64,000 nt of DNA from Chitinophaga sp. GTDB taxonomy: Bacteria; Bacteroidota; Bacteroidia; Chitinophagales; Chitinophagaceae. Shown piece by piece: positions 1-11,000 of the stretch. The notes under the pieces were generated by a model, which saw only the letters and a program-made list of their open reading frames with translations, did no database searches and was not told the DNA's origin. Within the stretch, counting starts at the first letter, position 1. Each line of letters opens with the position of its first letter. A program made the position numbers and the translations under genes. The stretch is taken from positions 276,038-340,037 of the forward strand of contig NZ_JAFAIX010000014.1 in the NCBI RefSeq assembly GCF_019236475.1, in the 5' to 3' direction.

Positions 1-477
1 CACGCATTTACATCTTGCAACAAATTAGGCTTCCCCACCTAACTATCTTAACTATCAATCAAATTAATTTTAAAATACATCTAAAAATACCCTATGTGGA
101 AAAAGCCACCGACATGGATGTGTTGGTGAAATGATTTTGTTTATATAAATTCGAGCACATCAAAGTTTTCGTGCATCATTTTTCAATCACTCTAAACCTC
201 CAATTACTGTGATAAACATGTTGTGAAACTACCCTCAAAAGGCCGGCTGGTGTTAACTTTCCTTCGCCATTCATTTCAGTAAACACTTTTAATCTTTTGC
301 CGGTAACTATCCTGATGACGTGGTATCTCTAATCTACTCATTTCATTTCTCTGAATAACAGGCGTACTGTTATTCCATTTATTAATCCTTTGATTGCCCA
401 GCCTGAAGCTATTTCGGGTAGGATCTTTATTGCCGCAACGTTTCTTTTTTTCTTTATTCCATAAACGAAATACGCAT
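1..477. other. Leader region upstream of the gene train, no gene seen
   Basis: This stretch has no convincing coding region. A reading frame that is open from 394 joins the first gene in frame, but its extra N-terminal residues are basic and aromatic and unlike the body of the protein, so I treat it as untranslated. No clean promoter of the Bacteroidota type was found. Near-matches such as TAATCTTTTG around 290 have one base too many. The promoter of the long + strand gene train should lie here or upstream of the window. Confidence 0.4.
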
Positions 478-1089
478 ATGAACACGCTCACGCAAGCACA
501 GAAAGACAATCACGCTTTAGTCAATCAGCGTCTGGGATTGGCGCCTGATGCGCATCTCACCCTTAGTGCGCAAATCAAAAACATCCAGCAACAAAAAAAA
601 GACCTGGTATTCTCTTCTGACCCACTCGAATCTGATGTTCCCCCGGTTCATGTCAATGTGGGTTCTATCGCTGAATTCAAAAAGATGGTGGGTGTCCCTG
701 ATGGCGAAGATGACAGCCATGTAGTTTATCCGGAGCCTATGGCGGATCACCACCGTCAACTCATGGGCAGTGTGGGTTCTAAAGGAGAACTCCTGGGAAG
801 AATGGATGATCAGTTGCATGAAAAAATGAGACAAGCGGCATATGCCTATGTGATGGGAGATTCCCGCAAAGTGGAGGAGTATGTACCGCTTATCAATTCG
901 CTGATGTTCCCTGGTAGAATTGCTGTATTCACAGGGCAAGACGCAAACATCCCTGATGGTGCAACGTGGACCATTAAAGGCGAAGACCCTGTTGTACTTA
1001 ATTTCGAAGAAATTACAGAAGGCCAGGGCGCAGAAATTAAGATTACTACCAATTGTTCTTTGCACACACAATACTTCACACAGAAATAA
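478..1089 (+). CDS. Unknown 203-aa protein, first gene of the train
   Basis: I do not recognise this family. The ATG at 478 is preferred over the in-frame codon at 394 because the product then begins MNTLTQAQKDN, a normal soluble start. The N-terminal two thirds are polar and probably helical, with a Gln/Lys-rich stretch near residues 35-42. The last third is beta-like and contains the string IAVFTGQDANIPDG, which loosely resembles the VFTGEPYTN start of the next gene. There is no signal peptide and no membrane segment. It lies about 150 bp before three glycine-triplet proteins and probably shares their transcript. A structural or assembly role with those proteins is a guess from position only. 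Confidence 0.8.
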   Translation: MNTLTQAQKDNHALVNQRLGLAPDAHLTLSAQIKNIQQQKKDLVFSSDPLESDVPPVHVNVGSIAEFKKMVGVPDGEDDSHVVYPEPMADHHRQLMGSVGSKGELLGRMDDQLHEKMRQAAYAYVMGDSRKVEEYVPLINSLMFPGRIAVFTGQDANIPDGATWTIKGEDPVVLNFEEITEGQGAEIKITTNCSLHTQYFTQK

Positions 1090-1242
1090 GGGAGTATTAT
1101 TCCCCATAACCTTCGCATTGGAGGCAACTGTTATGGAAGCACCCTTTCCTCTCACGGACGAAATATTATTCAACATATACGTTTAGTCGTCCCCGATAGT
1201 AGTCTTGCAGCAATAAAATATTTGATTACAAAAACTATTCGA

Positions 1243-1914
1243 ATGACAACCCTCGTATTCACTGGCGAACCTTACACAAACGCAGCCACACCGGGAACTT
1301 CCGGATCTACTGGCACTACTGGCGGAAACGGAGTTGATGGTCACTTTATGATAGCAGACAGTCAACTCATTTGTATCAGGAAACCTGGAAATGGCGACGT
1401 CGGCAATAGTGGGTCTACCGGTTCTTCCGGTGCAGGTGGAGCCAAAGGCCGTCCTGCTCCTCCTAGTACTGTTCACCTGGGCGTTGTAACCGGCACTGTT
1501 ACGATTCAAGCAGGTGGCGGAACAGGCCAGGATGGCGGAACAGGTGGCGGTGGCGGAACAGGCGGACAAGGTGGACAACCGGGCAGCAATCCTGCTTACA
1601 ATTTCCCTCCACCATTCAACATTCCTCCTGTATACCCTTGCCCTGCAGGTGTTGCGGGAGCGCAAGGTCCTGGTGGTAAAGGAGGCAATGGTGGCACTGC
1701 TGGCAATGGTGGAGACGGCGCTACTATTATGGCATTCTATACTTCCATCAATGGCGGTGATATTAAATCTGTCACCTTCTTTGGTGCCCCGGGAAACCCC
1801 GGTGCTGGCGGACCAGGTGGCAGTAGCAGCAACAGTAATCTCGGTCCTGGAAGTCCAGGTAATCCAGGAAGTCCCGGCTCTGCTTCTAATGTTATCATTC
1901 GTCCGGAATCCTAA
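1243..1914 (+). CDS. Glycine-triplet (collagen-like) protein, copy 1
   Basis: A 223-aa protein built largely from Gly-X-Y and Gly-Gly-X triplets, the first of three tandem paralogues. The ATG at 1243 was chosen because the product then begins MTTLVFTGEPYTNAA, which aligns with MPTILITGEPYSNAA of copy 2. The TTG seven codons upstream breaks this match. The order is a short beta-like head, a Gly-X-Y segment, the conserved string KGRPAPPSTVHLGVVTG, a Gly-Gly-X tract, a Pro-rich insert, another Gly tract, a short beta-like segment and a Gly-Pro-rich tail ending SNVIIRPES. Repeats of this kind form collagen triple helices or polyglycine-II bundles. Which applies here is open. There is no signal peptide. 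Confidence 0.9.
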   Translation: MTTLVFTGEPYTNAATPGTSGSTGTTGGNGVDGHFMIADSQLICIRKPGNGDVGNSGSTGSSGAGGAKGRPAPPSTVHLGVVTGTVTIQAGGGTGQDGGTGGGGGTGGQGGQPGSNPAYNFPPPFNIPPVYPCPAGVAGAQGPGGKGGNGGTAGNGGDGATIMAFYTSINGGDIKSVTFFGAPGNPGAGGPGGSSSNSNLGPGSPGNPGSPGSASNVIIRPES

Positions 1915-1971
1915 TTATAATACACCACTATGTCTTCTTTCAATCTTTAAACCCAAAAACATTATTCCATC

Positions 1972-2616
1972 ATGCCTACAATTTTAATTACTGGAGAACC
2001 CTATTCCAATGCTGCTCCCAATGGCGGTCCCGGAAGCACCGGTACCAAAGGCGCTCCCGGCTCTCCCGGCCAAAGCGGTTACAATAGCAGCAACTGTACC
2101 TACTACTGTCTCGTCGCTCCTACCAATGGTAGCCAGGGCGGTCAGGGAACTACTGGCATCACTGGTTCTCAGGGTGCTAAAGGACGCCCCGCTCCGCCTA
2201 CTACCTTAAACCTTGGGGAGGTGACAGGAGCCATAATCATTCGTGTAGGTGGTGGAAGAGGCCAGGATGCCGGTAAAGGAGGCAATGGCGGTACTGGTGG
2301 ACCAGGTGGAGATCCTGGCACGATAGATCCTCAAAGAAAATGTAATAGTGCTGGTACCGGACCACAAGGAAGAGGGGGAACCGCTGGTAATGGTGGTAAA
2401 GGAGGAGATGGTGGTGATGGTACCACTGTTATAGCTAATTACACAAAGCTGTCCTCCGGCGGATCTATCAATTCTGATATATTTCTGGCAGATCCAGGCA
2501 CGCCAGGCGGTTTCGGCACCCCTGGATCTGGTAATCCCAATGGCAGCACTGGCACCAATGGTACTGCAGGTGCTAAAGGCAGCACATCCCAGGTTTATGT
2601 TCGTCAAGTACCTTAA
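1972..2616 (+). CDS. Glycine-triplet (collagen-like) protein, copy 2
   Basis: A 214-aa paralogue of the preceding and following genes. The head MPTILITGEPYSNAAP is followed by Gly-X-Y repeats, a non-repeat loop containing NCTYYC, the shared string KGRPAPPTTLNLGEVTG, a Gly-Gly-X tract, a second Cys-containing loop (RKCNSAG), more Gly-Gly-X triplets, a short beta-like stretch and a Gly-rich tail. The paired cysteines in the loop are kept in copy 3 but not in copy 1. Copies 2 and 3 are therefore closer to each other, which suggests a later duplication. No signal peptide is visible, so the disulfide potential may not be used unless the protein leaves the cell. Confidence 0.9.
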   Translation: MPTILITGEPYSNAAPNGGPGSTGTKGAPGSPGQSGYNSSNCTYYCLVAPTNGSQGGQGTTGITGSQGAKGRPAPPTTLNLGEVTGAIIIRVGGGRGQDAGKGGNGGTGGPGGDPGTIDPQRKCNSAGTGPQGRGGTAGNGGKGGDGGDGTTVIANYTKLSSGGSINSDIFLADPGTPGGFGTPGSGNPNGSTGTNGTAGAKGSTSQVYVRQVP

Positions 2617-2631
2617 AAAAAGTAAACTATT

Positions 2632-3276
2632 ATGGCATCTATCTTAGTTATAGGCCCCGCTTATACGAGTCCTGCCCAATATGGCCCACAAGGGTCTACT
2701 GGTACCAGGGGCAGTCAAGGCAATGCTGGCACATACGGCTACAATAGCACCAACTGCACTTACTTCTGTCAAACCCCTCCTACTAATGGCACGACTGGCT
2801 CATCAGGCAGTACCGGCGGACCTGGTACCGGAGGTCTTAAAGGCAACCCTATGCCATTATCGCCTCTTCATCTTGGCGTTGTTACAGGTGAGATAACGGT
2901 GGAAGCAGGTGGAGGCCCTGGCCAAATAGGCGGTGATGGTGGTAAAGGTGGAGATGGTGGTCCCGGTGGACCTCCAGGAACACGCGATAGCCAAAATACC
3001 TGTAATCCGGCGCAATCCGGCCCACAAGGCCCTGGCGGTAAAGGTGGCACTGGTGGCAAAGGTGGTGATGGTGGCAACGGAGATACGTTGATGGTATTCT
3101 TCAAAGACCTTGGCCCCAATGGTAAAATCATTGGCAAAGAATTCAACGGCACGCCTGGCACTCCTGGAGGAGCAGGCCAACCAGGCGACAGTAGCAACGG
3201 CAATCTAGGTCCTGGCTCACCAGGTGGCCCTGGAAGCCCCGGCGCTGCATCAAACATTATTATTCGCAGAGAATAA
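2632..3276 (+). CDS. Glycine-triplet (collagen-like) protein, copy 3
   Basis: A 214-aa paralogue lying only 15 bp after copy 2. The head MASILVIGPAYTSPAQ leads into a regular Gly-X-Y run, a loop with NCTYFC, the string KGNPMPLSPLHLGVVTG and a long Gly-Gly-X tract (GGDGGKGGDGGPGG) interrupted by a loop with NTCNPAQ. It ends in a Gly-Pro-rich tail and SNIIIRRE. Overall length and block order match copy 2. Triplets with Gly at two of three positions are typical of polyglycine-II folds, known from some phage adhesins and snow-flea antifreeze proteins. A rho-independent terminator follows about 40 bp downstream, so the first four genes may be made at a higher level than the rest. Confidence 0.9.
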   Translation: MASILVIGPAYTSPAQYGPQGSTGTRGSQGNAGTYGYNSTNCTYFCQTPPTNGTTGSSGSTGGPGTGGLKGNPMPLSPLHLGVVTGEITVEAGGGPGQIGGDGGKGGDGGPGGPPGTRDSQNTCNPAQSGPQGPGGKGGTGGKGGDGGNGDTLMVFFKDLGPNGKIIGKEFNGTPGTPGGAGQPGDSSNGNLGPGSPGGPGSPGAASNIIIRRE

Positions 3277-3316
3277 ACCCCGCAGTTTTTTCCGTTCAAT
3301 AGCATATCAACATGGT

Positions 3317-3361
3317 CCGGTCCCGTTAACAACAGCACATTACAACCCGGGACCGGTTTTT
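3317..3361 (+). terminator. Rho-independent terminator after the collagen-like genes
   Basis: The arms CCGGTCCCG (3317-3325) and CGGGACCGG (3348-3356) pair perfectly across a 22-nt loop and are followed by TTTTTA. It lies between copy 3 of the glycine-triplet genes and the lipase-like gene. Because the downstream genes continue in the same direction without an obvious promoter, it may act as a partial terminator that sets the expression ratio. Confidence 0.7.
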
Positions 3362-3431
3362 ATGAATTCTTCAATTACCTGTCTGAGGAACAACAGGAGA
3401 TTTGTTCTCCAGACTTAAATGTCTTGATACA

Positions 3432-5024
3432 ATGGAACAATCAAATACCGCTTTCGCAGCAACTGCCCTGGCAACCAATATTTCAGTTCCTCTTGCCAGC
3501 CTGGAAATGATCGCAGCCCAGGCAAATATTTATGATCTGCTAGACGACGGTCCTACTTTACCTCCCGGATGGGATATCGTAAAGCAGCCGTTTAAAAATG
3601 ATCCTGCCTCAGATAAAATCGTTCCTGTTCCTACCCAGGGATACATCGTTAAAATAACCGTAAAAGACAACGACAACAACGATATACAAGTAGATATCCT
3701 AGCACTCGGTATTACCTGGTTGAAATATTTCCTGTACCAATATGATGGCGCTTTTACGCAGGAAACCTTACCAACAGATATCGCTGGTAAATCAATTCCT
3801 GCAACTGCCAAAGTACTCTCTGTATATTCCATTGCCTATCAGTTCTTGCGTAGACCTATATGGGATGCTGTTACCAAACGGGAAGATCCATCACGTCCTT
3901 TGTTTATTTGCGGCCATGGCCTCGGTGCACCGTTGGCACAAATAGCTGCCCTCGATCTTCGTATAGGCAACCAAGGTCCTGCTGATCCTCATACCGGCAT
4001 GAAACCCAATGCTCCTACTACCCCTACTCCTTGCTATACTTTCTCTAATGCCAACTTCGCTAACAGCGATATGGCCACTTATTTCAACAACACCATCACG
4101 GCGCCTGTAACGGCTACCCGAGCAGGTAATTCCGGTAATGATGTGGACCAATGGCCCAACTCTCCTTCCGGCTATTCCCTCTTAGGCACCTACAATCCTG
4201 TTAGCGCTAGTCTCATTCCTAATGAAGATGATCCATCATGGGAAAGAGCCAATATCTTCTACACCAAAACATTAAATGGTACTCCTATTGCAGACAACCC
4301 CGAACCGGTAAATCTAAACCCTCCTCCCGGCTTCGTCAGAGATATGGCTTTCACGCTGTCCAAACTGACCATGCTCTCCTATCATTGGGCACAACATCCA
4401 GACAGCTCCAGCGGCGATGCACCCGCCAATTATCAATTCGTTACGAAAATCAACAGCAACGGCGGTACTTGGGCATACCTCTTCTCAGGAGATACCAACA
4501 ACTCTATTGTGGTCGTATTCCGTGGTGATATCAACTGGACAGAGTTTAACACGTTTGCTGCGAACTCTGTATTCTCTGCTACTCCATGGTATACTAACCC
4601 TTCCGCACATGTGCATATGGGCGCATATACCCTTTACGCGGATATGGCAGCAGCTATTAAAACTGCCATACAACCTTTCGGTGGCAGAGATCTCTATTTC
4701 ACTGGTCATGGCCTCGGTGGCACTATTGCCAACATAGCAGCCTCAGATTATGCGATCTCCAATACCCGCGCGGTGAAAGCGGTATATACCTTTGGTAGTT
4801 TCATGTCGGCCGACTTCATGTACGCCCAAAAATTCAATGAAGTGCTAGGCACTAAAAGCTATCAGATCAGAAGGACATATGATGTTATCACCACCGGACT
4901 CATATCTATCGGGTATGAACCCCTTAATACCGGTGTGCTGCTAGAAGGACAACTGAAATATGAAGAGCCGGATTATCACTGCCTGCTCAACTATATGAAA
5001 CTATTGGATACAGCAACCTTATAA
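3432..5024 (+). CDS. Two-lobed lipase-3-like protein lacking both nucleophile serines
   Basis: A 530-aa protein with two lobes that each resemble the class 3 lipase (alpha/beta hydrolase) core. The clearest signatures are FICGHGLGAPLAQIAALD in lobe 1 and YFTGHGLGGTIANIAASD in lobe 2, where active family members have GHSLGGALA. The codon at the nucleophile position is GGC (Gly163 and Gly427) in both lobes. Lobe 2 also keeps the upstream strand SIVVVFRGDINWTEF typical of the family. The start at 3432 (MEQSN) is preferred to a TTG ten codons earlier. No signal peptide is visible. With both serines gone it is probably a binding or scaffold protein rather than an esterase. A lipid-binding role next to a lipid-type synthase is an inference. 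Confidence 0.85.
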   Translation: MEQSNTAFAATALATNISVPLASLEMIAAQANIYDLLDDGPTLPPGWDIVKQPFKNDPASDKIVPVPTQGYIVKITVKDNDNNDIQVDILALGITWLKYFLYQYDGAFTQETLPTDIAGKSIPATAKVLSVYSIAYQFLRRPIWDAVTKREDPSRPLFICGHGLGAPLAQIAALDLRIGNQGPADPHTGMKPNAPTTPTPCYTFSNANFANSDMATYFNNTITAPVTATRAGNSGNDVDQWPNSPSGYSLLGTYNPVSASLIPNEDDPSWERANIFYTKTLNGTPIADNPEPVNLNPPPGFVRDMAFTLSKLTMLSYHWAQHPDSSSGDAPANYQFVTKINSNGGTWAYLFSGDTNNSIVVVFRGDINWTEFNTFAANSVFSATPWYTNPSAHVHMGAYTLYADMAAAIKTAIQPFGGRDLYFTGHGLGGTIANIAASDYAISNTRAVKAVYTFGSFMSADFMYAQKFNEVLGTKSYQIRRTYDVITTGLISIGYEPLNTGVLLEGQLKYEEPDYHCLLNYMKLLDTATL

Positions 5025-5065
5025 ACACCAGGCCTCCGATTTTCTGAACCCTCAAATTTTTGAGA

Positions 5066-8000
5066 ATGATTAACGAAATAACCGCCGCGAAAACTGCCAA
5101 TCATAACAAGGTAGTTCCCGGCATCGGCGATAATGGCATCTCTTTCTCCGGCCTGGACCCCGTGCTGGCCAGCATGGGATTACTAATAGGTTTACTGACC
5201 AAACCAAATCCGGACCAGGATGTCTATCAGTTAAACCCTGGTTGGTTTGCCAATCCCATCAATAATACTCAACAAGGTATTACTGCCAATCCGGAACAAT
5301 TCGAGCAATTACTTACTTCCATATTAGGTAAAATCGGGGGCAATGCATTGGGTATTCCCGTGCAAGACTCCTCCTTATTAGGTACCTGGTATCCCATTAA
5401 AAACGGGAACGAACCTACGGGATTCTACCTGGTAAGCTATCAGAAAGAAACCAACGGCGTAAAGGAAACTGTGCTGGGACTCGGTGTATTGCATACCTGG
5501 AAAGTCCCACCCAGTACACCGTTGCTGACGGTGAATGTATGGGGCTTAATGCCTTTCGTGGCCATTGGTAACGGCAGCTTTAAAATTACGTTTGCAAATG
5601 AAGGATACCCTATCAGTTTGGGTGTGGCTGCCCAAGGAGGCGACCCTAAACTCCCGCTGGTAGATATCAATGGCATCTCCTTCGATGGCGTTAAGTTCAG
5701 CGCCATGATAGATGTAGCCGCCAGCGATCCTTTCAGCGTATCCCTGGAAGTATTAGCGTTAAAACTAGGTAGCGCTTCTCCTGCCAACAAATCCCTCGCT
5801 GATTTGCTGGCCATCAGCGGACAAGAAATGCTGGAAATAGCCACTAACCTGTTTATGGGGGCCCTCAGTTATGTCTTCCCCAATCAACAACAATATCTCA
5901 ACTATATCACGCCTTTACTCGGCCTCTCTTCGCAGGTACCGAACCTACCGAATATTACCCTGCCGGTAATGGAATGGTATAAACTGTTTGAGGTAGCTTC
6001 CAATCCTTCCAAATATCCCGATGGTGTTAAAACATTATTCTTCGATTGGTTCAATGCACTTTGTACAAATACAGAAGCGCTGAAAGGCTGGATTACGGCA
6101 CTCAGTGGCTTCCTCGGCAATACTAATCTCCAGGTAACGGGAACGGGTACACGTATAGATCCATTCCTGCTGGGGATCCTGAATTTGAGCAGTATTGGGC
6201 AATTGGATTTTTCAGTAGCCACTACAGTAGATGAGGGAGGCATTCGATACTTCTATCCAGGTCTTGCCTTCACCGGTGCCAATGTAGCGCTGGGTAGCTC
6301 TCCTGCTGTTTTCACCGCCCAAGCCAACCTGGAACTCGGACAATTTGGATTAAGTGCTCAAGCAGTTACCGCCTCTCCGGAAATTAATTTTCAATTTCAG
6401 TTTGCACTGAAGAATAAAACCACTGGTCAGCCACTAGTATCTTATGATGGCAATAGCGTAGGCTCGCTGACAGCAGGACTGATCTTAGGTTCGGATGGAA
6501 AAATCGTTCCTGATTTCTCTTTGAACCAAGTGGTGACTAGCGCTACTTCCTTTGATAAGGTCAACCTGCTATCTCCGGGGGAACTGGCAGAAGCCGGAGC
6601 CGCGGCGTTGAGTGCAGCAATAGGTACACTCATCGGTATTGGCAGTAATGACTTTGCGAATAATATTGGTGCTTTGATTGGTTTGATTACGCCTGTTAGC
6701 GCACAGGGTAAATGGCCAACTACACTCCCTGCGCCGTTCTCAGGTACACAGATGGCCCATTCTATATTGAATCCGGTGAAGGCATGGGGAGACTACTATC
6801 TCTCTATATTGCAATACGCCAACGATATAGACGGCAAATCGGCCTTTGCATTCATATTACAAGAAATGGCGCTGTTGCTACAACAAACAGTTGCCGGCCT
6901 GAAAGTAGAAGTCACCGGAAGCGGCACTAAAGACAATCCCTGGAAGGCAGGTATTGCCCTGAGCAGCAGTAGTCTCCCGGCATTCCTAACTGCCTACAAA
7001 CAGGTAAATAAAGACAACAGTATCGACCTGGTGATGGGCATGATGCTGCAACCAACCATTACCGTTGGTAGTGTAGAAATCGCGCCATCACTTAATTTGG
7101 AAGGTCTTGCACTGCAATTCCCTGCCAATGACGGCAGCATAGCAGCATCCTGGCTCCCAGCAGTCAGTGCCAAACTACAGTTGCCAAAAGGTTTCATGAC
7201 ACCTGATCTCGGCGGTGTAGTCGTTAGCGTTAGTAACGCGCAACTATCTGCCGAATGGAACCGCCTCAGCGGATGGGGTTGGTCTATGCTCATTCAAGCA
7301 CCTAAGTTAATCATCAACGGACAAGATATTACGCTCGGACAGGATCTGAATTTCGATCAACAAACAGACCTGAAAAACCTGGTATTGAATGCCGTACCGG
7401 CCTTCAGTCCTTTCCTAGTGGGCGCATTGGGAGCATTACTCATGCGCGTAGAAAATAGGGCGGCCCTCTTCGCCATTGGCGCACTGGGATTGATTCCAGA
7501 TATTTCCAAATCGCCAGTATTCCCTGCAGGATTAAGCTGGACAGGCTTTCAGCAACTAAAGCTCAATAGCCTCAGTAATCCATGGCCAGATCTGCGCAAT
7601 TATCTGTCTACAACCTTTGGTACGGCGGCTAATGCGAAAAGTCTGCTTTCCCTCTTATCCTATGTTATCAATACCGAAATCGCGGCAGCACCTGCCACTG
7701 GCGGTAGCGGTACTTTCGATGATCCATGGACAATCCCACTGCCATTGGGTTTTGAAGGAATCACCTGGTATGATAATGCAGGACAGACATTAGGTCTTGG
7801 CGCTGGTAGATCCCAAACATGGCAATATCAGCTTACTAGCGGTAACGATACTACGAAGTTTGCATTCGATCTACATGCTCGTGCCAATGCATTGAAATAC
7901 AACTTGGCTACTGGTACTCTCCTATTCGATGGTCAGGTACCTTCCTTTAGTCTGACCGGCGTACTGTACAACCCAGACGGCATGCTGGTGAGTTTGCCTA

Positions 8001-11000
8001 GCTCCCTCGGCAGTGTGGAGAAAGTGATCGTAGGATGTAATCTTTCCTATGATACTACCAATAAATCATTTCATTTCGAACCCATAGTGACACTGGTCAA
8101 TGTTACCTTGCCGGGCCAACAGCAGCAAGCACAGTTGACCTTACAGGATTTCCTCGATCCAGCCTTCCCAGCAGCGTTGCAAAATGGTTTCATGGTATTG
8201 CTGAATGCCGGCCTACAGCAAGCATTTGCGCAAGTAAAAGCGAAACCGCTCTTCCAGCAGGCTTACAGTTTGTTGTCTATGCTGGGCCTGACGATGGCGC
8301 CTGATGGAGAAACAGATCTTCGCAATATCCAACTGTACAAGATTACAGATGGATTACTTGGTATCAATACAGCAGGTTGGAATGGACTGCTTGCCAATTT
8401 CGATTCCTACATACAAACGCAGTTCAACAACCTGCTTGCGATACAAGACCAACGTAGTCTACTCTTTAATTTCCTTTCAGAGATCTTCGGTATTCAATTC
8501 CCGAAATTCCCAGAACCTGTACTGCAACTGTTACAAGGACTGGGTATCTGCAAGCCTGCAGAAGAAGGATACACCGTAGATCCGTATACGTTATTGGATT
8601 TAATCAGCAATCCTTACAAAACATTCCAACAACTTTACCAGCAACTGTTTGCCGTAGCCAATGTAGACAACCTGAAGCAACTAGCAGCCAATCTGGCCAA
8701 GAACTTAGGCCCATACAAAACTGGTAGTTGGACCTTCAGTACGGATGCTACAGGCGTCATTTCCTTTGGCATCTTACCGGCAGATGCATTCCAGTTAGGT
8801 TCTTTCTTGCTTGTTAGTGGCGGCATTCAACTAGATCTCAACAACGAAAAACTACAAGGAGAACTGGATATCTACTGTGAGAAAGTAGGTATTACCATGA
8901 GAAGTGGATTTACGTTGAAGCTGGATAATGGCACGCTGCAAACTGATTTCAAAGCAGCAGCAGTATGGGGAGACGGCAGCAAACCTACTGCACAAGCTCT
9001 TAACCTCATTCCGTTTAAAACAAACGATTTCCTTAACAATGTAGCGGACCTCGCTCCTGCTTTCACCCTGAATATCCTCCTCAATGCAGTCTTTGAAGAA
9101 CAATTGCTGAAAAAGTATCCGTTGATCCAGCAGATCTTCATCGGTCTGGGACTGGGAGATAAAATACCGACAGAAAGCTTGGCGGTACAAAAAGTAGTGA
9201 ATGGGTATCTTATTACTGAAGCCATAGCAGACCAGCAATGGCAGATGCCATCACTCATGGGTATCCTACAAGACCCGCTAGGGTGGATACTCTCCGATGA
9301 CGTACTAGGAACGAACGGCAAGTTCAGTATTTCCAAGCTGGTGCAAATGCTCAGTCATTTGCCAGAAGTAGAGGCCTCCAATGGCATTAAAGTAACACCA
9401 GATCCAAAGGGCATGAAGATCAGCGGTATGCCATATGGATTTGAGATTGCCATGAGTGGTGAGAATGATATCGCCACTTTCGGCTTTGATACCAAAGAAC
9501 TTATTATCAGTGATAATTGGGGCACCTTAAACCTCCTCTCCTTCCAAGTGAGCGTGGATGGCAACTATCAGCCATCGTTCGGTGGAGAGCTCACCATCTC
9601 TTCTGGTACTAAAATACCGGTCGCATTTTTTGTAAACACCGGGTACGACAAAGAATTCTTCCTGAAAATAGCGCAGGGAAAACCAGAAACCCCTAGTGGT
9701 ATTTCATTGCAGTTGCTGCCTTTCTTAGGATGGGGTACGCTGGCGGAACAAACAGCGAGACTAGCAGCAGCGGCGGTTTTGAAGAACCTCGTTCCTATTG
9801 TATTAGAAAAATTATCAGATAGCGGGGCTAAAGCATTTGTAGATAAACTCAATGCATTTGGTACCGCCGTGAATACCACCGAACTGGTAGACAATATCAT
9901 CAAAGTACTGACGCCATCTGCTTTTGCGGCAAAGGCACAGGAAGATCTACTCAAAGATATTGAAGCAGTGGCCCTAGCTTGGTTGCAGGAAAAATTCACG
10001 CAAACAGGCGCGCCTACTACCGTACAAGGATTGATAACATTACTCCAGGATGTAATGCCCGGACTGACTGCACAGGGAGGCCGACTCGCATTCAAGCCAG
10101 ATAGCAAGCTACCTATCACCATCCTCGCAGGGCTCAATAACGATGGGTTCCTTGGGCTGTGGGCCGACTTCTCCCTGCCTGATACGCAAGTATTAAAAGT
10201 ACAAATTGTGGAAGCTGGTGTAGGCGTTAAATTGGACGGCACCGTTGATTTCTCCTTTGGCTTGGACGTACTCATTCCTGTAGATGATAATAGTGGGCCA
10301 GGTTTAACGTTTGCATACGATTTAGGCAAAGGATTCCACCTCGTATTTGATCCGGTTAGCGATGGTACTGATTTCTCTAAGCATTCAGATCTAACGATAG
10401 AACTGTTACCGAACTTCTTTAGTAAACCTACAACGGAAGTCGCTGCCATGCAAGAAAGCGTGACAGATTGGTTATTGCAGGTAGTGAAAGTAGTGCTACC
10501 GCGATACGTGTCACTCTTAGTGCTCAATATCGAAAAAGTGAAAGGCTGGCTAGAAGCCCCTATAGTGGCTTCTATTGCTGGAGCGCCTACACCTGCTGCC
10601 CTGTTAGAAGCCACTTCACTCATACTGAAGAATAACGGCAAATATGAGCTGAATTCCATCGACAACCTTACGCAGCTAACCCCCTCCGGTTTCTTTGGTA
10701 ATTTCTTCTACACGCTGATGCAAACAGAATTAACGCTGTTGCAGTTTGGCGATAAGAACAGTGGTAAGATTACGGTTGGCCCTCGTAAGGGCAAACAGGA
10801 TTATTATGGCGTAAGAGTGGCGGCTCCAGACCTTAAACTCGCAGCCCTACCGAATCTCGTAGTACAAATAGGTGCCGAGGATACCGAATGGATTGATAAA
10901 TCCAGTAACAATGGTATCAATGGAGAACCGGGTATAGGGTTCTACCTGCCTATTACTAAGTCGGGCAATAATGAACTGCATGTAGATTTCTCCTTATTCA

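Noticed and set aside
394..477. N-terminal extension of the first gene
   Set aside because: The extra residues are basic and aromatic and unlike the rest. The ATG at 478 gives a normal soluble start.
1243..3276. CRISPR-like or tandem DNA repeats
   Set aside because: The periodicity is in glycine codons of proteins. There are no constant repeats with unique spacers.
2868..3338. Proline-rich - strand frame of 156 codons
   Set aside because: It is the reverse complement of Gly-rich codons in the glycine-triplet gene, which read as Pro on the other strand.
9568..10665. Long - strand frame of 365 codons inside the giant gene
   Set aside because: It is antisense to a continuous conserved-looking coding region and has no domain, start signal or neighbours of its own.
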